This document shows, in pieces, positions 60,601 through 64,000 of a DNA stretch of 64,000 bases. Under the pieces are notes generated by a model. The model was not told the origin of the DNA. It saw only the letters and a program-made list of their open reading frames with translations, and searched no databases. The translations under genes and the position numbers were made by a program. Every line of letters starts with the position of its first letter. Positions within the stretch are counted from its first letter, which is position 1. The stretch is from Sinohyriopsis cumingii. Lineage: Eukaryota; Mollusca; Bivalvia; Unionida; Unionidae. The DNA lies in assembly GCA_028554795.2 (NCBI GenBank), contig CM068830.1, positions 50,416,355-50,480,354 on the forward strand, given 5' to 3'.

Positions 60601-62493
60601 GAAAAAAACGTTCCCTTACCATGGCCATGAGGGGGACATGGCAATGGAATGTAAGAAACCATCTTATCATGATATACACTTGGGAAAATTTATTGTTAAA
60701 ATATTTTCGAGGTTCAAAAGCTGAACCACGTTCAGGAAATTAATATAACTGAAAATACCAAGAAATATGTGGAAATAATAATATTAATATATTAAAAGGA
60801 AATGCTCTTAAATTGAATAATTTTTAAATAGTTGAACTTGACCCACTTTTTAGTCTGTCACTCCTTGTGTAATTAAACAAGTTTGCTGTGACCATAAAAC
60901 TAAGCAAATTTGACTTGTTGACAACAATACATTATCATAAAACCAATATGGCAAGAAAATAAAAAGGCCAATTTTATGAAAATATTTATACCAGTAAAAT
61001 TAAAGAGATAGTAAAGAACACTCAGGATACACATAACAGTATAATACATATATTAGAATCAATCCTGTATTCATCGATCTCATTTAATGACACTGCTTCA
61101 AAATGTTTTGTAATATAAGACAATATGTTTTTTTTATTGAATATAACAATGAATTAGAACTAAATGCCAAAAGGCCTGCAGAAAATACTGCCATGGAGGA
61201 AACATAACAACAATAACTAAACAGGACAAATCTAATCGTTCCTAAAGAGTTTATTCATATCAGGCAACCGTTAAAATCTTTAATGCCATTTAATATCACA
61301 AGCAAGCACTTCATTTAGTAGATGATTTGCATGTGCAAGTTTATCTCATTCTTTCATTGCCAAAGTGGTTGTGCCAACCAGAGCTCTGTACATCATACAA
61401 CAAATATAGTGATACATTTGGTCGCAGTACCAAATTTTTTATATATAGTACCTATACAATTAAAATGCTGCCTTTTGCACTGAAGGCATTGGTCATGATA
61501 AAGAGAACTAAACATGAAAACTGAGTTAAAAATGCAATACTACTGTGAATGGTACATTGTGTTCCTGCACTGAGTTAACTGCTTTTCTGCATAAAAAAAC
61601 TTAAAGTTCTGCAGAGAAACCAGGTTTTTTTCCTTCAGTTCAGGATGCCATTCCATTGACCTCTGGGTCCAAAATCAACATGTTTCTTGAACCCAAGTAT
61701 AAGCTATCAATACAGGTTTGTTGATGTACATCACGTGGAACAATTGTATTGCAATGAAAACCACTTTTTAAACAATTCATTCATTCAAAGTTGATTTATG
61801 AAAAATGCAGAATCATTTTTCTTCTTTCAAATTGATCCCAACTTACTAAGTAAAAATTTACTGGTTTTTTTCTTACCCAAGTGGAAGCAATCCAAAAAGT
61901 CTGGCAACTGTATTTGGTGAAGAACTATAATTGTTGTGCAGAGATTTTTTCTCAGACCTTTTGACATACTCATCAACAGAGTTCATCCTTACTCTATGCA
62001 ATGTCTGAACTCAAATTATTGTGCAGAAATAGCCTTCATGCTTTCAGTCATAGTGACCTTAACCTTTCAATCCCAAATACAAGCCATCAAATTTTTTTGG
62101 CAATTGTTGATGGTGGGCAACTCAAGTTATTGTACAGGAACCAAACTGGGAACTGACAGATGGACAAGATCATAGCACAATACTCTGCACATTATCAGTG
62201 GAACTATAAAAAATTTTGATTTTCCAAAACTGCACAATTGACAATATAAAGCATCTTTCCTTCAAATCCTACGAGTGAAAATATTTCACCTTTGGGGACA
62301 AAATTTTGCCACTATCTTTTTTTGGTGATGGACTTCTTCCTATGGGAGATTTTGGAGAATCTTCAGGGAACTCCAGCCGGAAAGATCGATCAACAATAGT
62401 AAATATATTGCTGTGCTTCAGTTGGGCTGTAGAATGCAGTGGTTTGTTATTCAAGAGCACTGGATTGACCTCGCTCAAATTAGTCAGAAAGAC
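25847..62493 (-). CDS. MKI67: Ki-67 (MKI67) orthologue, eleven exons, 5' end outside window (gene overview)
   Basis: Exons in transcript order: 62493-62290, 57523-56621, 54415-54295, 49234-46185, 44644-44495, 41765-41541, 40815-40669, 36528-36365, 33938-33792, 32819-32746, 27675-25847. All junctions are AG/GT and all phases agree, giving 7,014 nt with one frame to TAA (2,337 residues). Domain order: FHA C-half (1-40), PP1 dock RVSF (about 438), S/T-P-K-R repeats, (S/T)GhxxLhxTP motifs, WSDIVKSG (about 1387), GHADSPITIVIGK (about 1444-1456), basic SPAK/SPVK tail. Vertebrate Ki-67 is a nuclear protein that coats mitotic chromosomes, recruits PP1 and organises the perichromosomal layer. Repo-Man (CDCA2) shares the PP1 and central motifs but lacks FHA, so FHA decides for Ki-67. 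The function here is inferred. Dense S/T-P-x-K/R sites suggest CDK phosphorylation. Confidence 0.85.
28540..28600 (-). repeat. SINE-B tail fragment
   Basis: TTATAGGGTCTAACGCAATT and TTTCAGCACAAGATAGGCTA match the tail side of the full copies at 34985 and 50460. Confidence 0.7.
29145..29340 (-). repeat. SINE-B, head-truncated copy
   Basis: GTTGTTGTTGGTGTAGGGCT, CAGCCAGTATTAATGGTGGA, TTCTCACATACCCACACTGG and GACTCAAACCCACGC match the family; the tRNA A-box end is missing. Confidence 0.8.
29930..30127 (-). repeat. SINE-B, strongly diverged copy
   Basis: AGATAGGCTATACATGGTAG, CAAGCTTTTCCACA and GACTTGAACATTGACAGAGG follow the family order with many changes, ending near the head (CACTTGGCCGC). 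Confidence 0.55.
31530..32280. mobile_element. Foldback MITE-like element in the Ki-67 intron
   Basis: The left arm (31530-31790: GTAGTCGCTGACCAACGGGC ... CAGATGAAAC-type text ... AGTCACATGACTTC) is repeated in reverse in the right arm (32040-32280: ATGTGACTAGCAATGCAAAT ... TTCATCG ... AGTTAGCGGCTAC). The arms are diverged. No target duplication found and no coding frame. Confidence 0.6.
32746..32819 (-). CDS. MKI67: Ki-67 exon: short basic exon
   Basis: 74 nt, phase 2 in and phase 1 out; acceptor TTTTATTTCAG|A, donor ACAG|GTATGT. The first A completes AAA (Lys) with AA from the exon at 33792. It encodes LTRRGKKAPSPKKSLKTLKK SKKT. One SPKK site. Too short for an ORF search but required for the frame: the upstream and downstream exons join only through it. 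Confidence 0.75.
32820..33791 (-). other. MKI67: Ki-67 intron
   Basis: Donor AA|GTACTT and acceptor TTTCAG. No repeat or other feature recognised inside. Confidence 0.6.
33792..33938 (-). CDS. MKI67: Ki-67 exon: K/S/P-rich
   Basis: 147 nt, phase 2 in and out; acceptor TCTTTTTCTCAG|A. The first A completes AGA (Arg) with the AG that ends the 36365 exon. It encodes KGTKRKASLESASDATIPMS and then KKSKSNPVSPAKQVEVESPAVK-type sequence ending PPAK. The donor AA|GTACTT is weaker than the others in this gene, but phase and composition fit. SPAK sites as in the terminal exon. Confidence 0.75.
33939..36364 (-). other. MKI67: Ki-67 intron
   Basis: Contains one full SINE-B (34985-35236). The remainder is AT-rich with no feature recognised. 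Confidence 0.6.
34985..35236 (-). repeat. SINE-B, full copy with target duplication
   Basis: Tail side TGTTGTTGTTATAGGGTTTA, body CAGCCAGTATAAATGGTGGA, head GCGCTTTAGACCACTCAGAT and TTGGGGCCCCC. TTTGATTGC flanks both ends (34976-34984 and 35237-35245). Confidence 0.85.
36365..36528 (-). CDS. MKI67: Ki-67 exon: S/K-rich
   Basis: 164 nt, phase 0 in, phase 2 out; acceptor TTTTATTTTCAG|ATT, donor CCAAG|GTGAG. It encodes IPKQKSPAKSAQKNVSESPD ... TRVRGAAVPTKTPSPLKP. SPAK and TPSPLK are CDK-type sites. No globular domain; probably disordered. Confidence 0.8.
36661..37746. mobile_element. Non-autonomous hAT-type element, 1.1 kb
   Basis: Starts ATAGCTGCCAACC and ends TTGGCAGCTAT, inverted copies of ATAGCTGCCAA. 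The flanks ATACATGC (36653-36660) and GTACATGC (37747-37754) form an 8-bp duplication with one mismatch. Inner text near both ends repeats AAATACTGATTTT / AAATACGGAAAAACGGG motifs. No transposase frame. Confidence 0.65.
38160..38640 (-). pseudogene. hAT-like transposase fossil
   Basis: Minus-strand frames read SIAIDRSSDYDDTELYTVCV with VRDFDNEKGNVRVL, then WQNFMGFSDDNASVMIGIHK, then (frame shifted) VVRHMMHLAAGKAANKLGEP. This is the order ATDGSSD..., GF.SDNASVM.G, CH..HLAA.KAA of hAT-family proteins with ZBED/DUF4371-like cores. Frameshifts and stops break it, and the catalytic Asp position reads AIDRSSD. Confidence 0.6.
40006..40202 (-). repeat. SINE-A, tail-truncated copy
   Basis: CCCACCCAGTCACATTATCC, GCACCTAGCGAGGCAGC, GGTTCAAACACATGACCT and CTAACCACTTAGGTCACCAG match the reverse of the family, including the tRNA-like head. 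Confidence 0.8.
40368..40392. repeat. Poly-C run
   Basis: 25 consecutive C on the + strand. Confidence 0.95.
40669..40815 (-). CDS. MKI67: Ki-67 exon with two (T)GhxxLhxxP motifs
   Basis: 147 nt, phase 0 in and out; acceptor ATGTTGCAG|GAA, donor CAAAAG|GTATTT. 49 residues: ELFGAKKQ..., then TYEGIKRLMTTPKQQ and SPTGLALLFSSPQK. Both echo the core of vertebrate Ki-67 repeats (LxGFxELFQTP) and the SYSGVADLFTTP of the previous exon. Confidence 0.8.
40816..41540 (-). other. MKI67: Ki-67 intron
   Basis: AT-rich; no feature recognised. Confidence 0.6.
41541..41765 (-). CDS. MKI67: Ki-67 exon with SYSGVADLFTTP motif
   Basis: 225 nt, phase 0 in and out; acceptor GTCTTTTCAG|TTG, donor GTAAAG|GTAAAT. 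75 residues with GNTSYSGVADLFTTPPSS, then SEIPDTPDGPGEMFVSPLSA and SVLLFGVK. In vertebrate Ki-67 the segment just after the GHANSP..IIIGK motif reads LSGIAEMFKTP, so position and sequence agree. Confidence 0.85.
42220..42910 (+). repeat. Dispersed repeat C/D, copy
   Basis: 42229-42480 aligns by eye with 53381-53620 (GCATTGATTTACT, GAATATAAAT, CTCAAGAATAAG..GGAGTTAAT, AATAGTCCAMAAGTTTACAC). 42820-42910 carries TAGGTAACCCGTATTTTAAA and AAAACTTCCTCGATG, as in copies near 18640 and 21605. Confidence 0.6.
43481..43764 (-). repeat. SINE-A, near full length
   Basis: (TG)n, then ATGATGTCTGAAGTGTGG, CATGCTGCAGACATGTAGCA, CCAGTCACATTATCCTGACA, GATTGAACCCACGACC (B box region) and CTAACCACTAGGCAACCGGA (A box region): the reverse of the copy at 16630. 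Confidence 0.85.
44495..44644 (-). CDS. MKI67: Ki-67 exon with TGHADSPITIVIGK motif
   Basis: 150 nt, phase 0 in and out; acceptor TAATTTATAG|GTT, donor CTGAAG|GTTAGT. 50 residues: VPPKTPRSKAAILAPTTGHA, DSPITIVIGKRKHVVKTP, KSLPKKGRKSLK. Vertebrate Ki-67 has GHANSPCTIIIGK at the equivalent place (after the WADVVK motif), and Repo-Man has a related SPCTIVIGK. One of the strongest family signatures in the gene. Confidence 0.9.
44645..46184 (-). other. MKI67: Ki-67 intron
   Basis: 45040-45440 is a copy of dispersed repeat E; nothing else recognised. Confidence 0.6.
45040..45440. repeat. Dispersed repeat E ('TGACCTTGACCTTTAACC' family)
   Basis: CAGTGACCTTGACCTTTAAC, ATGCAATGCAAGCCATTCAC and AAGTTTGGCAACTGTAGGTG resemble 61620-62165. 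Similar text is common in mollusc genomes; assignment from memory, not searched. Confidence 0.4.
46185..49234 (-). CDS. MKI67: Ki-67 giant exon: PP1 dock, S/T-P-K-R repeats, WSDIVKSG
   Basis: 3,050 nt, phase 1 in, phase 0 out; acceptor TTCTCTTTGCAG|AG, donor AGCCAG|GTTAGT. It starts KTSKTPKQTSGKKRKS. KRKRVSFGPKLSPEHFDKRL then PPSTP (49157-49086) is the Ki-67/Repo-Man PP1-docking segment (RVxF plus the following KiR-type stretch). A basic SPKKSPKK block follows, then about 15 KSPAR motifs within TPRxASKSPARKSTSPKAS units. Three 237-bp higher-order copies start at 47476, 47713 and 47950 (minus-strand unit ends). Then FSGSAHDISFTGL, LSFTGLSELLATP and ASLTGITELLKTP, a basic stretch, and TKTWSDIVKSG (W codon 46302-46304), matching vertebrate SWADVVKLG. 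About 1,017 residues, mostly disordered. Confidence 0.9.
47440..48260 (-). repeat. MKI67: 237-bp in-frame higher-order repeat within the Ki-67 exon
   Basis: GTCCCTGCAGGACTGTC recurs at 47476, 47713 and 47950, exactly 237 bp apart (79 codons), with few differences between copies. A related GTCCCTGCAGG occurs at 48250, 300 bp on (237+63, still in frame). Each unit has two or three shorter SPAR/SPKAS sub-units. Confidence 0.9.
49455..50207. mobile_element. MITE F, longer diverged copy
   Basis: Shares GACTTTATTTACCACTAGT, CAGTTG..ACTCTAGTTCCAAACC, CTCAACTTGACATAA, AATAAAACACG..GAACCAATTA and the right end GAGTTGGCAGGTCT with 52249-52721. About 250-290 bp extra lies at 49735-50020. The left end is eroded. 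Confidence 0.7.
50460..50703 (-). repeat. SINE-B, full length with target duplication (reference copy)
   Basis: On the minus strand it begins GGGGCCCCGAGTGGCCGTGT GGTCTAAAGCG (tRNA A box) with B box GGTTCGAGTCTCAG. The body is CCACATTGGCTGAATCTGAG-type text and it ends ...CCCTACAACAA. TACTGACGCAAGTG flanks both ends (50446-50459, 50704-50717), a perfect 14-bp target duplication, so insertion is recent. Confidence 0.9.
50780..51180 (+). repeat. Dispersed repeat C-related copy
   Basis: TTCTTTAAACTGAGAATTCA, CATCTGAGACAGCAGTAGCA, ATCATTTAATA and CAACCATCAATCAGAAG match 15285-15700 inside the hAT-type element. Confidence 0.55.
51185..51420 (-). repeat. SINE-A, head-truncated copy
   Basis: TTTTTAACATAGCTTTAAAA, ATGATGTCTGCAGTGTGGCA, CATCATGCTGCAGAGA, GGCCAACCAGTTGTAACACT and AGTCTTTGGTAT follow the family in reverse; the tRNA head is not present. 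Confidence 0.75.
52249..52721. mobile_element. MITE F, intact ends, 473 bp
   Basis: Begins AGACCTGCCAACCC and ends GAGTTGGCAGGTCT, a 12-bp inverted repeat. The flanks GCTACTCC (52241-52248) and GCTACTCA (52722-52729) form an 8-bp duplication with one mismatch, hAT style. No coding capacity. Related copy at 49455-50207. Confidence 0.8.
52960..53620 (+). repeat. Dispersed repeat C/D, copy
   Basis: ACGAAAATAAAGGGGGAG, TTTGGCTCCAAATAAGATTT and TTACTGACTACTGTGCCAGATTT match 20830-21230; 53381-53620 matches 42229-42480. Confidence 0.6.
53747..53952 (+). CDS. Unexplained open segment with splice-like ends inside the Ki-67 intron
   Basis: Bounded by AACCATCTTTCAG on the left and ATTAAACAG|GTAACA on the right; 206 nt, open throughout in one frame: DGHFEIQFKLHRVTKQVLST ... 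then RADYVFGPQCVQVIEGEVYW and KRFKATKVDIKQ. Mixed, globular-looking composition unlike the disordered host gene, and on the opposite strand. Not recognised. It may be a transposon or retropseudogene remnant, or chance. Confidence 0.25.
54295..54415 (-). CDS. MKI67: Ki-67 exon: 121-nt linker exon
   Basis: Phase 0 in, phase 1 out; acceptor CTTTCCTTTTCAG|TCG, donor TCTCCAG|GTCTGT. In phase 0 it encodes SMPAGSPYPASSSKLKSNLA EMRRRSQPVPELKEIPASSP. Its final G plus AG from the next exon makes GAG (Glu). A different frame is also open, but only phase 0 joins both neighbours. Confidence 0.75.
54635..54735 (+). repeat. SINE-B tail fragment
   Basis: TTCTTCCTCCACCATTAATA, CTAGCCGCCATGTATAGCCT and GTGCTGAAATATGGTATTAA match the family on the + strand. 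Confidence 0.8.
55995..56078. repeat. 44-bp tandem duplication
   Basis: GACCGGAGTCCTAGCYGATT start, twice with 44-bp offset and few changes. Confidence 0.9.
56621..57523 (-). CDS. MKI67: Ki-67 exon: S/P-rich linker after FHA
   Basis: 903 nt, phase 0 in and out; acceptor TTGTTTCTTTCAG|TTG, donor AGGAAG|GTAAAT. 301 residues starting LKPPQSSPLPKPKGTPLKPL, with SGLDLFASQSPKKTP and many TPKTQTPRAS and SPKSRSP units, ending VKIQDGKRK. CDK-type S/T-P-x-K sites are frequent. Disordered, corresponding to the long linker between FHA and the PP1 site in vertebrate Ki-67, without residue-level similarity that I can see. Confidence 0.8.
59034..59311 (-). repeat. SINE-A, diverged near-full copy
   Basis: CATATCGCTATGATGTCTGC, GCATCATGCCAAAGACATAT, CTTAATGCTGAGCACCTAGC, GGGTTTGAACCTGAAACCTC and TTTAACCACTTGAGCAGT follow the family in reverse with an internal deletion. 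Confidence 0.8.
61620..62165. repeat. Dispersed repeat E, copy
   Basis: ATAGTGACCTTAACCTTTCA, ATACAAGCCATCAAATTTTT and TGGCAACTGTATTTGGTGAA resemble 45040-45440. Confidence 0.4.
62290..62493 (-). CDS. MKI67: Ki-67 exon: C-terminal half of the FHA domain
   Basis: 204 nt, phase 0 in and out; acceptor CTTCTTTTCCAG|GTC, donor CCAAAG|GTGAAA. 68 residues: VFLTNLSEVNPVLLNNKPLH, then AQLKHSNIFTIVDRSFRLEF, then SPIGRSPSPKKDSG. In vertebrate Ki-67 the FHA domain has LHNFSSTNPTQVNG and RLKHGDVITIIDRSFRYE here, so N-P-x-x-(V/L)-N, LKH and the DRSFR ending all match. FHA domains bind phosphothreonine peptides; vertebrate Ki-67 FHA binds NIFK and KIF15. The phosphate-binding residues of the N-terminal half lie upstream, outside the window. 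Confidence 0.88.
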
Positions 62494-63254
62494 CTGGAAA
62501 AGAAGAACTGTTTGTTTATATATATCCATTTTTATGGAAATCTTGGCCTGTCATTTAAAAGTGTGTGAATGTGAGGATGATAGCCCAAGTCATAGGCTAA
62601 TAGCATTACAACAGGCTTACTTGACCTTGATAGTATCTTGTCAACAGAGGACACTGATATAAAAAATGAGGTAGTTGTTCAAAAGCGAGAGTCTTGCAAA
62701 TGGTTAATGCTGATTACCAATATATGAATGGGGTAGGGCTGAAAATGAATATGCTGAATGTGTAATTTGTTTGTGATTCATAATCAGTGAGAAAGTATGA
62801 AATGCCAGCATTGTTGTTAATTGTGACACAATCCTTCCATTATACCTACAGGTCCATTTAACGATTGTACAGCTATTTAGCAAACTAGTGACATGTGGTT
62901 TCAGTAGTGGAGTTGGGAAAAATAAATTTAATTTAATACCAGTCTAAACGTTAAGATTTTTATTTCATTAATGAAATCTTAACGTTCCTAACATTTATTA
63001 ATATACTGAAATAAAAACATATTTTTTTAATTGCATTTCAACATAAAAGTAGAGTCCACTGCAGTGGATCATAAACATGCTGAAGGATTTTGTGTCAGTT
63101 ATTATACCTGTCACATGCATAGAGATTTTTGTGTTTGTCTGATTTATTTTTGCTAGCAATAGTAGCTGCATATAGATATGTTTACATAAAAAAGATGTTA
63201 GCAGTTTGACTTCACCTTCGCTGCCAACCCTCCAGGCTCATAATTAGTGAAAAT

Positions 63255-63575
63255 AGGGATAAAATTGGTTAATTTTGACATGAACTCGCAAAGCCATCTT
63301 CGAGTCTGGGAATATTTGTTCCAACAAATATTTAGCATGGTCTTCAGCTGATAAAGGTAGATTGTGACCAACAAGAAAACTCACAAACAATATGTCAGTG
63401 TTGGTAGCTTGCAGGTCTTCCATCAAAGAGAGCTGAAATCTGCATTGAGTTCTTAACTGTCTCAACCTCTAAGTGTTCTTTGCTACCAATGTGCATCCTC
63501 ACATTGTCGCTGCCACCATGCCCAATGCTAAAATGTGTGGTACACTGTGTGCAAAAAGCACGATGTATATCGGTG
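63255..63575 (-). pseudogene. hAT-like transposase N-terminal fossil (BED-like finger)
   Basis: Minus-strand frame reads HRAFCTQCTTHFSIGHGGSD then NVRMHIGSKEHLE, a C-x2-C...H...H finger as in ZBED/hAT proteins. After a frame break comes FVSFLVGHNLPLSAEDHAKY then LLEQIFPDSKMA, the usual next segment (HNLPF..ADH...L...FPDS). Decayed; intron-borne, not host coding. Confidence 0.65.
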
Positions 63576-63854
63576 GTTGATGGCTGACTGCACAGCCAAT
63601 TTTTGGTATATTCTGTTCCAAAGCTTGCCTATCGGGTTTTCTATTCTCCTATTTTCTCAAATGTATAGAACATTATTTTATGTTGCTACACTGGAATTAT
63701 TGTTACAAATAAGACTTGGGCATAGTGATTCAGACAAGCATCGAGTTCAGGTGTAATATCATGATGTTTGGGAACAAAGGAGATGTAGAAAGGGAGTAGG
63801 AAGTTCTACACAAATGATCAATTTATAGTCTGCCTAATATCAAATTAAATTGCA

Positions 63855-64000
63855 TGTGTGTGACCTTAATTTTTAACATAACTTTTAAAAAAATTCAGTC
63901 ATATAGCTATGATGTTTGCAACCAGTCACATTATCTTAACACCAGTCTAACCAGTCCTAGCACTAACCTCTTAATGCAGAGAACCCAGCAATTCATCTGT
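63855..64000 (-). repeat. SINE-A, cut by the window edge
   Basis: TTTTTAACATAACTTTTAAA, CATATAGCTATGATGTTTGC, CCAGTCACATTATCTTAACA and CCTAGCACTAACCTCTTAAT match the family in reverse, with an internal deletion. Confidence 0.8.

Larger units (their letters stand above)
57524..62289 (-). other. MKI67: Ki-67 intron
   Basis: Contains SINE-A (59034-59311) and repeat E (61620-62165). The rest is AT-rich; additional phase-0 exons cannot be excluded but none was seen. Confidence 0.55.
62494..64000 (-). other. MKI67: Ki-67 intron (continues beyond the window)
   Basis: No further FHA exon is visible up to 64000. Contains a hAT fossil (63255-63575) and a SINE-A cut by the edge. Confidence 0.55.

Noticed and set aside
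1-64000. CRISPR array, bacterial operon or phage
   Set aside because: No spaced direct repeats of CRISPR type, no Shine-Dalgarno-led gene runs; introns, SINEs and LINEs show a eukaryotic nuclear genome.

Overview
This window looks like nuclear DNA from an invertebrate animal, most likely a mollusc or another lophotrochozoan. The support is: spliced genes with long AT-rich introns; three tRNA-derived SINE families; LINE and hAT remnants; many microsatellites; and a 'TGACCTTGACCTTTAACC'-type dispersed repeat of the kind common in mollusc genomes. The species cannot be named from sequence alone.

Left end (1-1660, + strand): the last two coding exons of a cytochrome P450, best matched to CYP26 (retinoic-acid hydroxylase type). 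The ExxR helix end is in exon 1-73 and the haem loop FGGGHRSCVG is in exon 888-1259. A 27-bp minisatellite and an AATAAA signal follow.

Middle (about 1.7-25.8 kb): no confident cellular gene. It is a repeat field holding a 5'-truncated LINE with a nearly intact reverse transcriptase (8.45-11.0 kb), a jockey-like RT fossil (4.0-4.7 kb), a 181-bp hAT-type MITE, an inverted array of ~62-bp units (12.67-13.82 kb), a 2.7-kb hAT-type element with a perfect 8-bp target duplication (15.1-17.9 kb) that itself contains a full-length SINE, a degenerate satellite (19.5-20.6 kb), and an orphan candidate terminal exon (24.2-24.4 kb).

Right part (25,847-62,493 and beyond, - strand): one large gene that I identify as a Ki-67 (MKI67) orthologue. 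Eleven exons can be placed with AG/GT boundaries. Their phases agree at every junction (0-0, 0-0, 0-1/1, 0, 0, 0, 0, 2/2, 2/2, 1/1) and they give one open frame of 7,014 nt (2,337 residues plus stop). In order it carries: the C-terminal half of an FHA domain with the DRSFR signature; a PP1-docking RVSF plus LSPEHFDKRLPPSTP segment; a very long S/T-P-K-R repeat array with a 237-bp (79-residue) higher-order repeat; short (S/T)GhxxLhxTP motifs like the core of vertebrate Ki-67 repeats; WSDIVKSG; TGHADSPITIVIGK; and a basic SPAK/SPVK-rich tail. This order matches vertebrate Ki-67, while the repeat region has a different architecture. The 5' end (start codon and N-terminal FHA half) lies beyond 64,000. 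The introns are full of SINEs, hAT fossils and MITEs.

The P450 and Ki-67 genes converge tail to tail. Nothing suggests that they act in one pathway.
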